A DNA stretch of 64,000 nt from positions 1 through 64,000 of the forward strand of contig NZ_JARXIC010000008.1 in assembly GCF_031127905.1 (NCBI RefSeq), written 5' to 3'. Position numbers and translations under genes: made by a program. This document shows positions 42,260 to 52,210 of this stretch, piece after piece. This DNA is from Thalassobacterium sedimentorum (lineage in GTDB: Bacteria; Verrucomicrobiota; Verrucomicrobiia; Opitutales; Coraliomargaritaceae). The notes beneath the pieces were generated by a model. That model did not search any database, was not told the DNA's origin, and was given only the letters and a program-made list of their open reading frames with translations. How positions within the stretch are numbered: the first letter of the stretch is position 1; every line of letters begins with the position of its first letter.

Positions 42260-45200
42260 ATGAGATTAATACCCCCGACTCTAATCTGTTTACTGTTGGT
42301 GCTGAACAGCATCTACGGCGTGAACATAATTCAGGATGACGTTGATAACAGTGATGGCTGGCAAATCATTACAGGCGGAAGTTTCAGCAGCAACTACGGC
42401 CTCCTAAATCCTGAATGCGGCATCCATTTTTTCAGAGCTCAAACCTCTGGATCCGGCAATAGAGGTGCAGCCAAGTATTTCACAAATACTTTTGCAACTG
42501 GCCGATATCTTCTCGAATTCAAAATAGGCAATCAGGATGGTATCAGCTTCGATAATGATGTCGGTATAATGCTGATGGCAGATACAAACAATGATGGCTT
42601 ATATAGTTACTCCGAGCGCATTATATCAGGAAGACTCATTCTCACCGAGGACACTCCCACAACCAACACATGGTCGACTTGGCAAATCAGATATATAATT
42701 GATGAGAATACCACAACTGCAAATGGGGACCCCGTGTTGGGTAAGCCGATTGGTTGCTATACGCTCGCCTACTTGAATAACTCTGGATATTGTTTTGATG
42801 ACTTATCCGTTGATTTCGAGCCACTACTCTCGGGAATCAATGATCCTGTTGAAAGTAATGATGGTTGGACAGCCATCACTGGCGGAAGTTTTAGTTCCTC
42901 CACTTACGGACTATCTCCAACAGAAGGAAGTTCATTCTTCTATGCACTCACATCAGGGAGTGGGAATCGCGGCGTATGGAAATACTTCGATGCTGATCTG
43001 ATCTATGCTCAGGGGAACTACTCGATACAATTCGATGTAGGTCGAATGAATGGTATCGAATTCATTAATAATACATCTTTTTTATTAATGGCGGATACAA
43101 ACCGTGATGGCCTCTACCAATGGAATGAACGTATTATTAATGACCGAGTAGTTGTATCAGAACCGGAGCCTAACGAAGGAGAATGGGTGCAATGGAAATA
43201 TGAATACAACATCACCGAAAATACGGTCAATGCGGATAACATCCCAGTCATCGGCTATCCTATCGGATTCATCTTTCTATCGAACCTAAATAACAATGGA
43301 TACAGTATCGATCAATTCGAGCTATCCAAATCGAATTGGAACGTCGCGTCCCCCGGAGGAGGAGGCGCCTTTCGGAGTCCTTCTATTTCGCCTCACGATA
43401 GCAACTTGATGTTTTGCTCAAATGATATGGGCAGCGCTTTTCGTAGTCGGGATGGCGGAGTCAGTTGGACAATGATTCCTCATAAAATGCTCCATTCAAC
43501 TTACTCAACAGGCAGCTATCCACAGCACGTCTGGGCCTTTCATCCAGATGATCCTAAGCTCATCCATGTCAGCACAAATACTGGTTTTTACTATTCAGAA
43601 GATGCTGGAGAAAGCTTTTCAAATGTAAATCTGGATGGCATTTCAGGCCAGACAAGAGGTCCGAGGGTCGTCGCATTCGATCCCAACGATTCGGATATCG
43701 GAGTCTCGGCATACAACGACGGAGAAGCGTTTACATATAACACACTAATCTTAACAAGTAATGGCAGTGACTGGGATGACCTCTACACTGTCACAGGATC
43801 AGACGAGGATATTGTGAATGTAGGATTTACTCAACCTGTAGGCAGTTCAACCGTCATACTGATGGCCACCTCAAGTAATATCTATAAGGGCACACAATCA
43901 GGAGGAATCTGGTCTTGGACAACCGCAGAGAATGGACTACCAAGCTCTGGTCTGAATATCTACGACATGGTATGCTCCGGTGACCGTGCCTATCTCACCT
44001 GCGAAGAGAGCACTGCCAATATTGGTATCTTCACAACTACGGATGGTGGAACATCATGGAGCCGAGTCACGGGAAATGGTCTCTACACAGCGGCAACGAC
44101 CGATAACCAATATAAACGTCTAGCTGTTTGTGATGCCGATAATGATACAGTCATTGTTAGCTATTCGGGAACAAGCAACATTTCGCCAACTGAAGGCGGC
44201 GAATCGAACATCTTTCTGAGCACAGATGCTGGCACAAACTGGAGAACAATTCTTTTTCAACATTCGGAAATGGCTGACTATAATATCGAAAATACATCGT
44301 GGTTATCCGACGAGTGGGGTTGGAATAATCCATCCTTTTCCATCGATATTTCACCGGCAAATCCAAACGTCATGGCAGTCAGCACAATTACCAGCGTTTA
44401 TACGACTTCAGATGGAGGGACAGAATGGCAACAAAGACATGCAGCAAATGGAACCGTAAGCGCTCAACCTGCTGGCGGCATGCCGATGCTCAGCGTCTGG
44501 AACTATTATTTTTCACCTGAAGATAGCCGTAAACGCTATCTGGCAACTACAGATTTTGGCGGCTGGTCCAGTATCGATGCCGGTGCCACATGGCGCTATA
44601 ATTATGAAGGAAACACATGGTTTCATAACATCTATGCGATTGCCATGTCCCCCTCAACGCCAGATCGAATCTGGACCGCATGCTCGAATACACACGACAT
44701 CCCGACCTGGAAATATCAGGACGGCATCGGCACTTACGTGGGTGGTATCGCGCTATCGGAAGATGGCGGAGAAACCTGGACGACAACAGGAGTCAACACA
44801 GGGCTACCAACCAGAGCAGTGACCGACATCTGGATTGACCCGGCCCACGTGAATTACGAAGAGGAACACTTGTGGGCTGCGATCCCAGGACATGGTATTT
44901 ACTTCAGCAACAACGGCGGACAAAGCTGGAGCACACGCAATTCGGGTATCAATACGAACAACCTGAATGTGATTCGCATAAAAGGTGTGGGCAGCACACT
45001 CTATGCGATGACCACCGTTAAATACCCATCCGGCGGTGGACGCATTTCCGGCGCACTTTACAAAAGCACAGACAGCGGCAGCACTTGGACTGAGATATTC
45101 TATGAGCCGGGGGATCCATTCCTAACGGAATTCATCATCGATCCAAATAACAGCAGCGTTCTCTATGTTTGCGGAGTCCAAACTCAGGCAAGCACGACCT

Positions 45201-45505
45201 CTCCCGGCGGCGGCATATGGAGAAGCGACGATGGTGGCAGCACCTGGATCCAAATACATGATGAACCAACCTACAGCCTGACCGTTACCCCCAATAATTC
45301 CAGCAAACTAATTATCAGCTCTTGGGAAGACCTAGGCGATGGTCTCTACATGAGCACAGACACCGGAAACACTTGGGAATCCATCGATTCATATCCTCAC
45401 TGGCGGCCATTGAAGATAGTTTTTCACCCGAATGATGACGATCTTATTTTCGTCACTAACTTCGGAGGTGGTGTCTTCCAAACACGACTCAGCAGTATCG
45501 AATAA
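42260..45505 (+). CDS. Secreted two-module plus Asp-box beta-propeller protein
   Basis: The protein has 1081 residues from the ATG at 42260; the GTG at 42224 gives a charged leader with no signal peptide and is less likely. Residues 1-20 are the signal peptide. Residues about 25-186 and 193-357 are two copies of the module also found in the PEP-CTERM protein (28747-29382), each with SGSGNRG and MADTNxDGLY. From about 360 on it is a beta-propeller with many Asp-boxes (SRDGGVSW, TSDGGTEW, STDSGSTW and others). That part is closely related to the protein at 23585-25864, including the SNDMGSAFR stretch near its start. It has no PEP-CTERM tail. The fusion suggests that the module brings the propeller to the glycan (inference). 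Confidence 0.78.
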   Translation: MRLIPPTLICLLLVLNSIYGVNIIQDDVDNSDGWQIITGGSFSSNYGLLNPECGIHFFRAQTSGSGNRGAAKYFTNTFATGRYLLEFKIGNQDGISFDNDVGIMLMADTNNDGLYSYSERIISGRLILTEDTPTTNTWSTWQIRYIIDENTTTANGDPVLGKPIGCYTLAYLNNSGYCFDDLSVDFEPLLSGINDPVESNDGWTAITGGSFSSSTYGLSPTEGSSFFYALTSGSGNRGVWKYFDADLIYAQGNYSIQFDVGRMNGIEFINNTSFLLMADTNRDGLYQWNERIINDRVVVSEPEPNEGEWVQWKYEYNITENTVNADNIPVIGYPIGFIFLSNLNNNGYSIDQFELSKSNWNVASPGGGGAFRSPSISPHDSNLMFCSNDMGSAFRSRDGGVSWTMIPHKMLHSTYSTGSYPQHVWAFHPDDPKLIHVSTNTGFYYSEDAGESFSNVNLDGISGQTRGPRVVAFDPNDSDIGVSAYNDGEAFTYNTLILTSNGSDWDDLYTVTGSDEDIVNVGFTQPVGSSTVILMATSSNIYKGTQSGGIWSWTTAENGLPSSGLNIYDMVCSGDRAYLTCEESTANIGIFTTTDGGTSWSRVTGNGLYTAATTDNQYKRLAVCDADNDTVIVSYSGTSNISPTEGGESNIFLSTDAGTNWRTILFQHSEMADYNIENTSWLSDEWGWNNPSFSIDISPANPNVMAVSTITSVYTTSDGGTEWQQRHAANGTVSAQPAGGMPMLSVWNYYFSPEDSRKRYLATTDFGGWSSIDAGATWRYNYEGNTWFHNIYAIAMSPSTPDRIWTACSNTHDIPTWKYQDGIGTYVGGIALSEDGGETWTTTGVNTGLPTRAVTDIWIDPAHVNYEEEHLWAAIPGHGIYFSNNGGQSWSTRNSGINTNNLNVIRIKGVGSTLYAMTTVKYPSGGGRISGALYKSTDSGSTWTEIFYEPGDPFLTEFIIDPNNSSVLYVCGVQTQASTTSPGGGIWRSDDGGSTWIQIHDEPTYSLTVTPNNSSKLIISSWEDLGDGLYMSTDTGNTWESIDSYPHWRPLKIVFHPNDDDLIFVTNFGGGVFQTRLSSIE

Positions 45506-45525
45506 AACATTCAAAGCCAACAAAG

Positions 45526-45556
45526 AAAGCCCGACTCAATACGAGTCGGGCTTTTT
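45526..45556. terminator. Rho-independent terminator between propeller 2 and sulfatase 1
   Basis: A perfect 12-bp stem (45526-45537 with 45543-45554) with a five-base loop is followed by T residues on the plus strand and preceded by A residues. It lies between convergent genes, 20 bp after the propeller stop, and can work both ways. Confidence 0.88.
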
Positions 45557-45591
45557 CATCTCAACTGCATTAACACACGATCAGAATTAAG

Positions 45592-47031
45592 CTACCTCGA
45601 CTCCCATTGATTCCAATATTCCGCAAATGAATCCTGCTTCTCTGACATAATTTCAATCAGCTTTTCACTCATTTCGCGAATAGCAGCTTTAACCTCCAGC
45701 TGATACTCTAACGGTCCGGAATTGGCAGCGATCAAATTAACCGCTTCCGGATCATCCGTTTGCATGTCGTAAAAAGCGGACCTCCATGGATTATGAAAGT
45801 CCAAAACCAACTTCCAGCGCTCACTACGTAGCGCTCGAAGATGCGAATGCGCGTAAACACACATGTCATATTCAGAATACACCGCATCGCGCCAACCGTC
45901 TACGGAACCTCCAAGTAGCATGGGAGCCCAACTAGAACCACGAACCGTCACATCCTCCGGAAGCTCACATCCTGCCAATTCAAGCACTGTTGGAAACCAG
46001 TCCACATCTGATAGCATCGCATCATGACGCTGCCCTGCTTGAATGTGCGAGGGCCAACGCACCAGACATGGCACATTCAATGAACTTTCGCTCACATTCG
46101 GGACGTAGGGATTTTTATCCTTTGTCCGTGTCGCCTGTAATCCGTTGCCCTTGTGATGAAGCCCGTTGTGCCCCATCATAAAACCATGATCCGCACTAAA
46201 AATGAGTATCGTATTCTCAGATAAACCGTTTTGTTCCAAGGCATCCATGATTTGACCAACCATGCGATCGACGCCACTCACGCCTGCCATATAGCCACGC
46301 ATACGTTCCTGCAAGTGCTCTATATCGAGATCCGGATAATCCGGATCAGGAAGCTTGAGTTCCTTATCTCTGTAGTGCGCCATATCACATTCAGGCACTG
46401 GATTCCAAGGGTGATGAGGCTGCCGCAAATTGAGTGAAAGCATAAAAGGTTTGGTATCTCCATCCTCCGCTTTGGTCTGCAAATACTGCACCGCCCGTTC
46501 GGTTAATATCTCGTCGCAATAGCCTTCAAAGGTTTTGAGCACACCATCTTCCTCAAATTCAGGATTCTCCGGGCTCACTCCACCCCCAGTCATTCCAAAG
46601 AAATAATTATACCCATTCTTAGTTGGATGAAAACGCTGATCCGGGTCCAAGGTCCAATCGCCAACATGCCATTTACCAAATAAGGCCGTTTCGTAGCCAT
46701 TGTCTGCTAATACTGAAGGGAAGGTTTTCATATCGAGCCCTACTCCCACACCATGCCATGCTTCAGTATGCGCGATGTGATTCGGGTGCGGAATGAAGTC
46801 GGGAATTCCGGTTTCCGTGCTATATCGCCCAGTGAGCATCGCCGCCCGCGCTGGACTACAGACAGGCGTGGAGCAAAAAGCATTCTCCATCAGTGCTCCC
46901 TCGGCAGCTAGTTGATCTAAATTCGGAGTATGCGCCTCTTCGTTGCCATAAGCTCCGATGGTCCAGGCGGCCTGATCATCGACATAGATAAAACAAACAT
47001 TAGGGCGTTTATAAGGGGATGACTGCTTCAT
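45592..47031 (-). CDS. Type I sulfatase 1
   Basis: The protein has 479 residues. The formylglycine motif reads CSPAR (58-62), with Cys58 the residue converted by the maturation enzyme. Asp18 and Asp19 in YVDDQ are the metal ligands expected near the N terminus. The SADHGFMMGHNGLHHKG stretch about two thirds along holds the second metal site. The overall order fits the S1 family of formylglycine sulfatases. No signal peptide is visible, so it probably works in the cytoplasm on imported sulfated sugars. It stands between propeller 2 and the AraC gene, and its promoter must lie in the 128-bp gap up to the AraC stop. Its substrate is not shown by the sequence. No maturation (anSME/FGE) gene is seen here. 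Confidence 0.88.
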   Translation of the reverse strand: MKQSSPYKRPNVCFIYVDDQAAWTIGAYGNEEAHTPNLDQLAAEGALMENAFCSTPVCSPARAAMLTGRYSTETGIPDFIPHPNHIAHTEAWHGVGVGLDMKTFPSVLADNGYETALFGKWHVGDWTLDPDQRFHPTKNGYNYFFGMTGGGVSPENPEFEEDGVLKTFEGYCDEILTERAVQYLQTKAEDGDTKPFMLSLNLRQPHHPWNPVPECDMAHYRDKELKLPDPDYPDLDIEHLQERMRGYMAGVSGVDRMVGQIMDALEQNGLSENTILIFSADHGFMMGHNGLHHKGNGLQATRTKDKNPYVPNVSESSLNVPCLVRWPSHIQAGQRHDAMLSDVDWFPTVLELAGCELPEDVTVRGSSWAPMLLGGSVDGWRDAVYSEYDMCVYAHSHLRALRSERWKLVLDFHNPWRSAFYDMQTDDPEAVNLIAANSGPLEYQLEVKAAIREMSEKLIEIMSEKQDSFAEYWNQWESR

Positions 47032-47159
47032 TGAAATAGGATACTAACGAACACTTCGACACAACAAATAAGAACCACCAGACAAAAGACTAAACCACCT
47101 GTCGAATCTGGTATATCGAGATCATCGAACCATCTTTAAAACAACCACAAACCCCCGAA

Positions 47160-48101
47160 TCAACTGTGTGCTTGCCTTCTGTATTCTCCAGGACTCACTC
47201 CGGTTACTTGCTTAAATCGCTTTGAAAAATAATAATCACTGCCGAAGCCCAAATCATAGCCAATCTCTTTAATTGGCTTGTGGGTCGAAATCAGCTCATA
47301 GCAGGCCATCTCGATTTGCTGCCGGGATCGAAACGCGGATGGACTGACCCCGCAAAGCCGCTTGAATTTTTTTCGGTATGCTTGCTCTCCCACCCCAAAC
47401 TCACGCGCCAAGACAGCGAAATCTGCTTTCTTCCCTGCTGATAACTTCATCAGCTGCTGCTTCGCGGTGTTCGCCCATTCGACATCCGCATCACAATTTC
47501 CCGACTGCCACGTCTCACACAACTCCGAGATTAATGCGATTAAGCGTCCAGCATCAGCTAACGCGGGCTCGGCCATTTTACGATCAGCCAGAGTAAAAGC
47601 GACTGCGTGAAACTTCTTCAACCATTCAGCAATGAGTGCACGCTCGCCATCAGGAACTAATTTTCGAACAGGCTCTGATGGATCCAACAAACCGGCACCA
47701 ACCCATGAATCAAACACTACTCCAGAGAATTCAAAATTAATTTCGTCCCAGCTTGTGCCCTTAACGGGCGCATACGCGTGCGGACGACCGGGGAATAGGC
47801 ATAATAAATCGCCAGCCTGAACTGGAATCAGACGATCAAAAGAGCCATCATAAAACACACCTTCACCGTCAGTGATCAAAACCAGTGAATAGTAAGGCAG
47901 TTCACGCATCTGCTGACAATCGACATGACGATGCATTCCCCAACTTCGCCCAATCTGTGCACAACGGCTCACATAGCCTACAGGCAAGGGATGAAAGGTT
48001 TCAAAAATTAACCAATAATCACGAGTCCGCCCCAGGAGGATACCGGATTGTCTGGTGAATTTACCGCCATGTTCAAGACAGTGCGCTTTAAGAGAATTCA
48101 T
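47160..48101 (-). CDS. AraC-family transcriptional regulator
   Basis: The protein has 313 residues. The C-terminal third, about 215-312, is the double helix-turn-helix of the AraC family (FAVLAREFGVGEQAYRKKFKRLCG, then IKEIGYDLGFGSDYYFSKRFKQ..TGVSPGEYRR). The N-terminal 200 residues form a cupin-like sensor with LLCLFPGRPHAY. It is divergent from the BNR protein gene at 48186 with an 84-bp gap and is therefore the probable regulator of the BNR/sulfatase run at 48186-52208. None of the LacI-type palindromes lies in this gap. The inducer is unknown. Confidence 0.9.
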   Translation of the reverse strand: MNSLKAHCLEHGGKFTRQSGILLGRTRDYWLIFETFHPLPVGYVSRCAQIGRSWGMHRHVDCQQMRELPYYSLVLITDGEGVFYDGSFDRLIPVQAGDLLCLFPGRPHAYAPVKGTSWDEINFEFSGVVFDSWVGAGLLDPSEPVRKLVPDGERALIAEWLKKFHAVAFTLADRKMAEPALADAGRLIALISELCETWQSGNCDADVEWANTAKQQLMKLSAGKKADFAVLAREFGVGEQAYRKKFKRLCGVSPSAFRSRQQIEMACYELISTHKPIKEIGYDLGFGSDYYFSKRFKQVTGVSPGEYRRQAHS

Positions 48102-48185
48102 GTTTCAAAGAGAATACTAAGACAAATCGAAGAGAATCCACAGGTAGCCCCCTCCTTCGCATTAAAACTTATATTCGCCTATTCC

Positions 48186-49349
48186 ATGAGCCAAAACTTA
48201 GAATTTCAACAAAAACCGACCACATTCATCACGCCTCCACCCGGAGTCGTGATCAACCATAAGTATGTCAAAGATGGCCACTATGTCGGATCCCCAAGTA
48301 TCGCAAAACTGAAAGACGGTGTCTACGTCGCCAGTCATGATTTATTTGGCCCAAAAACAAAAGAACACGAGCATGCAACCACACTGGTTTTTCGGAGTGA
48401 AAATGCCGGCAAGACCTGGACACAAGTTGCCACAATTGATCCTGCCTTCTGGTCAGGCCTCTTCGTGCATAAAGGCGCCCTTTACTTAATGGGAACCACG
48501 CATCACCATGGATTAATCGCAATACGACGAAGCGATGACGGAGGTTATACCTGGACACAGCCCGAAAACGCGCACTCCGGCCTCATCACTCCATACGGAC
48601 AGTATCACACTGCCCCAACTGCACTGACCATTCACAATGGTCGAATTTGGCGAGCGATGGAAGATGCAACCGCGAGCACGGTTTGGGGAGAGCGCTATAA
48701 TCCGATCATGCTTTCCGCACCACTCGATGCAGATCTACTCAGACGTGACAGCTGGAGCCTAACCCCCGTGCTCCGTCATAGTAAAGAGTGGCTGGATGGT
48801 CATTTCAGCGCATGGCTGGAAGGCAATGCAGTCGTCCTCCCGGACGGGCGCTTAGGCAATATACTTCGCGTCGACCGTAAGATATCGAACACAGCAGCAA
48901 TCGTCACGCTAAGCGAAGATGGAAAAGCACTCGAGTTTGATCCCAACAACGATTTCATTGATTTCGCCGGAGGAGCGACAAAGTTCAGCATCCGTAAAGA
49001 TGACCAAAGCGGCCTTTACTGGACCCTAAGCAATGCCGTCCCAAGCATTCATGAAGTCTGCGATAAGCAGACCTTTCAGCGCAATGCACTCGCTTTGATG
49101 GTTTCAAAGGATGCGAGACATTGGGAAATACGCTATGTTGCACTCTACCATCCGGATCCTTCGTATCACGGATTCCAATATGTTGACTGGTTATTTGAAG
49201 AGGATGACATAATCGTCGCCAGTCGGACAGCCTGGGATGATGATCAAGGGGGCGCTGAAAATCAACACGACGCCAACTATCTAACTTTTCACCGCATTCA
49301 GAATTTCCGCGAATTAACCATCGACGATTCACCCAATAATCCATTCTAA
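48186..49349 (+). CDS. Cytoplasmic sialidase-superfamily (BNR) protein
   Basis: The protein has 387 residues from the ATG at 48186. The longer ORF from 48048 overlaps the divergent AraC gene and has no sensible N terminus, so I reject it. Asp-box-like strands RSENAGKTW and RSDDGGYTW are visible, with repeated beta strands of a six- or seven-bladed propeller. There is no signal peptide. It starts the run with sulfatases 2 and 3 (16 bp to the next gene). It resembles sialidase-like proteins annotated as exo-sialidases, but the classic Arg triad cannot be confirmed by eye. It could be a glycoside hydrolase acting on the desulfated sugar. Confidence 0.7.
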   Translation: MSQNLEFQQKPTTFITPPPGVVINHKYVKDGHYVGSPSIAKLKDGVYVASHDLFGPKTKEHEHATTLVFRSENAGKTWTQVATIDPAFWSGLFVHKGALYLMGTTHHHGLIAIRRSDDGGYTWTQPENAHSGLITPYGQYHTAPTALTIHNGRIWRAMEDATASTVWGERYNPIMLSAPLDADLLRRDSWSLTPVLRHSKEWLDGHFSAWLEGNAVVLPDGRLGNILRVDRKISNTAAIVTLSEDGKALEFDPNNDFIDFAGGATKFSIRKDDQSGLYWTLSNAVPSIHEVCDKQTFQRNALALMVSKDARHWEIRYVALYHPDPSYHGFQYVDWLFEEDDIIVASRTAWDDDQGGAENQHDANYLTFHRIQNFRELTIDDSPNNPF

Positions 49350-49365
49350 ACTTCCTGTTGTCCCA

Positions 49366-50832
49366 GTGAACTCCCCCAATATATTACTCTTGATTACAGA
49401 CCAACAACGTTGGGATAGTCTGGGGGTATACGGTGCTCCTGAAGCGCAGACACCGAACCTCGATAAGCTAGCAAGTGAAGGCATACGCTTTGACCAGTGC
49501 TATTGCAATAATCCGATTTGCACTCCGTCGCGTGCAAGTCTGATGACTGGAGGCGAACTTCCAGATCATGGGGTCATGCAACTCGAGGATGTTCTAGATC
49601 AGCGCCAAATGATGTTTCCCGAGCTACTCAGACAGGCAGGTTACAAAACTGCCCTTTTCGGCAAACAGCATGTCAGCAGTCGCGTCATCGAACACAGAGA
49701 GCGGCACCCAAATGATGGCTTCGACACTTACCAGTGGTGCCATGAGCCGGCAATACATACTGGCAGCGCTTTCAACGGATATGCAAAATGGCTCAAAGAA
49801 AAGAACCCGAATTTCCTCCAAGAACTCGGAGAGAAAGGTCGAAGAATTGGTCATTTCCCAAATGAATTGCATGCAACTCGATGGACTGCCGACGCAACCA
49901 TCGACTTTCTAAACGAGCAATCAGGTGGCGATACGCCATTCTTATGTATCGCCAGTGTATTCGACCCGCATGACCCTTACGACGATTACCCCAAAGAGGT
50001 CGCAGCCCGTATCGACCAGACAAAAATAAGAAAACCAATTCCTCGCTCAGATGACTCGACTCTGCCCAAAGGGATTTTGCTGGAGCGTCGAATGGGCTAT
50101 ATGGCGAGACATCCTCAAGATGAAGCTGACATTCATGACCTCCGCCTCGGATACCATGCGTCGATTTCGTTTATTGACGAACAATTTGGACGCATCCTTA
50201 AAACACTCGAAAACGCCGATCTGAAGGAAAATACGATTGTAATCTTCACCAGCGACCACGGCGACATGCTCGGCGACCATGGCTTGATGGCCAAAGGAGC
50301 CTTCTTTTACGATCCTTGCACGCGTATCCCTCTCCTCATCCGTTGGCCCAAACAGATCAAAGGAAATCAGCATACAAATGCATTCGTTCAATTAAATGAT
50401 CTCGCAGGAACCATTGTCGAAGCGGCAGGCATTTCCACGCCCCTCAGGAAGCAATTCTTACCTCATTCCAAAAGCCTACTCCCTTACCTCACCGGCCAAA
50501 ATATTTGCCCGCCTCGCAACACAGCGATCTGCGCATACCGCCACACAGGATACGGTAATTCATCGAAAGGAAGCCAATATATTCCCGTATCTGCGACGAT
50601 GCTACGTGAGGGGGACTTTAAACTATGTCTCTACCACGATGAAGCCAATGACGACCTATCCGCGGAAGGTCAGCTGTTTAACATGACAGCCGATCCATAC
50701 GAAACCAACAATCTATGGAACATACAGGAATACCAAGCAACCAAGCGAGTTATGATACAGACCATACTCGACTGGATAGATAAACGCGAAGGTGGATTGA
50801 CCCGATTTCAATCAGACAGGATCCCCACATGA
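49366..50832 (+). CDS. Type I sulfatase 2
   Basis: This 488-residue protein starts at a GTG (49366) that begins directly in the NILLLITDQQRWDS strand. The formylglycine motif is CTPSR (52-56, Cys52). Asp12 in TDQQ and a TSDHGDMLGDHG stretch further on are the metal-site residues. There is no signal peptide. It is preceded by the BNR gene (16 bp) and overlaps sulfatase 3 by four bases (ATGA), so the three are translated in series. The presence of two sulfatases in one run suggests different sulfate positions on the same sugar (inference). Confidence 0.9.
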   Translation: MNSPNILLLITDQQRWDSLGVYGAPEAQTPNLDKLASEGIRFDQCYCNNPICTPSRASLMTGGELPDHGVMQLEDVLDQRQMMFPELLRQAGYKTALFGKQHVSSRVIEHRERHPNDGFDTYQWCHEPAIHTGSAFNGYAKWLKEKNPNFLQELGEKGRRIGHFPNELHATRWTADATIDFLNEQSGGDTPFLCIASVFDPHDPYDDYPKEVAARIDQTKIRKPIPRSDDSTLPKGILLERRMGYMARHPQDEADIHDLRLGYHASISFIDEQFGRILKTLENADLKENTIVIFTSDHGDMLGDHGLMAKGAFFYDPCTRIPLLIRWPKQIKGNQHTNAFVQLNDLAGTIVEAAGISTPLRKQFLPHSKSLLPYLTGQNICPPRNTAICAYRHTGYGNSSKGSQYIPVSATMLREGDFKLCLYHDEANDDLSAEGQLFNMTADPYETNNLWNIQEYQATKRVMIQTILDWIDKREGGLTRFQSDRIPT

Positions 50833-52208
50833 TCGACCAATTAATGCAAAAGCCAGACATACTCCTTATCATCACAGACCAACAACGTTGGGACAGCATT
50901 ACATGCGCTGACCATGGATGGGGACACACGCCGAACATAGACCGACTTGCCAATGAAGGAGTCTATTTCGAGCAGTGCTACTGCGCGGCACCCTCTTGCG
51001 TGCCCTCAAGGGCCAGTTTCTTCAACATGCAGTGGCCCTCCAAAATTGGCCCGATGAAAAACGGCGACCTCTGGAAGACCTCATGGGTGCAACTGTTCAA
51101 AGACACGGGATATCGAACACTCAATGTCGGCAAAATGCATACGCAGCCTTTCGATGCCAAATGCGGGTTTGATCAGCGATTCATCGTAGAAAACAAAGAT
51201 CGTTTTAATGAGCCACGTTTCTATGACGACTACGATAAGCATCTCAAGCAACTTGGCAAAACACCACCCAATCGACTAACCACACCACGCGCGCCCGATT
51301 ACACAACAAACCTTGGCGCCTTCGCTTGGCCTCTGGATAAAGAACTCCATTACGACTACTACGTCGCCAAAACAGCAAAATGGTTGCTCGATGGACTCGA
51401 CGACAGTCCTTTATTCATGCAGATTGGCTTCCCCGGTCCACACACTCCGTATGATCCACCTGCAGAGTATTTAAACTTAATCGACGAGTCGAAGATTCCA
51501 TTCCCCCCGGAATATGAGCCAGGAGATGAAATACTTCCGCTCAAACAGTATCGTCAGATTATGATCGAAGGTAATCACGACGGTATCATGTGGAACGAAC
51601 GCCCTACCTCTGAACAATTAAGGCGCTTGCGTAAATACTACGCAGCGAATGTCGCGATGATTGACGAACAAATCGGCGAGATCATCGCCAAACAGGAGGC
51701 AAATGGACGCCTGGACAACACAATCATCATCTTCACATCCGATCACGGCGATTCACTGGGAGATCATCGCCAGATTGAAAAATGGACCATGTATGACGAA
51801 AACATCCGCGTTCCAGCAATCATATGGGCTCCCGGTCGACTCAAAGAAGGCCAACGCTCCAAGCAATTAATCGCTCAAATGGATTTAGTCCCGATGCTCT
51901 TTGAACTCGCCGGTGTTCAGCTCGAAGATAGCGGTGATGCCATCAACGCAAAATCTGTTCTCGAAAATAAAAGACCGGAACGCGAATATGTCTATGCCGA
52001 ACATGGAGGATGCACACAACTTCCAGATATTGAATGCATGACGATGATAAGAAATAAAGAATATAAGCTAGTTCATTATCCAAATCGCGACTATGGAGAA
52101 CTATACAATTTAATCGAAGATCCTTACGAATTATCGAATTTATGGAACTCGAAGTCACACGCCTCAATCAGAAGTAATCTTGAACGGCAGACCAACAGCA
52201 CAACATGA
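50829..52208 (+). CDS. Type I sulfatase 3
   Basis: The protein has 459 residues. The formylglycine motif is CVPSR (57-61, Cys57). Asp17 in ITDQQRWDS and TSDHGDSLGDHR are the metal-site residues. The ATG overlaps the stop of sulfatase 2 (ATGA), so translation is coupled. It is closely similar in its first 60 residues to sulfatase 2, which suggests a local duplication. There is no signal peptide. Two bases after its stop the remains of a fourth sulfatase begin. Confidence 0.9.
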   Translation: MIDQLMQKPDILLIITDQQRWDSITCADHGWGHTPNIDRLANEGVYFEQCYCAAPSCVPSRASFFNMQWPSKIGPMKNGDLWKTSWVQLFKDTGYRTLNVGKMHTQPFDAKCGFDQRFIVENKDRFNEPRFYDDYDKHLKQLGKTPPNRLTTPRAPDYTTNLGAFAWPLDKELHYDYYVAKTAKWLLDGLDDSPLFMQIGFPGPHTPYDPPAEYLNLIDESKIPFPPEYEPGDEILPLKQYRQIMIEGNHDGIMWNERPTSEQLRRLRKYYAANVAMIDEQIGEIIAKQEANGRLDNTIIIFTSDHGDSLGDHRQIEKWTMYDENIRVPAIIWAPGRLKEGQRSKQLIAQMDLVPMLFELAGVQLEDSGDAINAKSVLENKRPEREYVYAEHGGCTQLPDIECMTMIRNKEYKLVHYPNRDYGELYNLIEDPYELSNLWNSKSHASIRSNLERQTNSTT

Positions 52209-52210
52209 CA

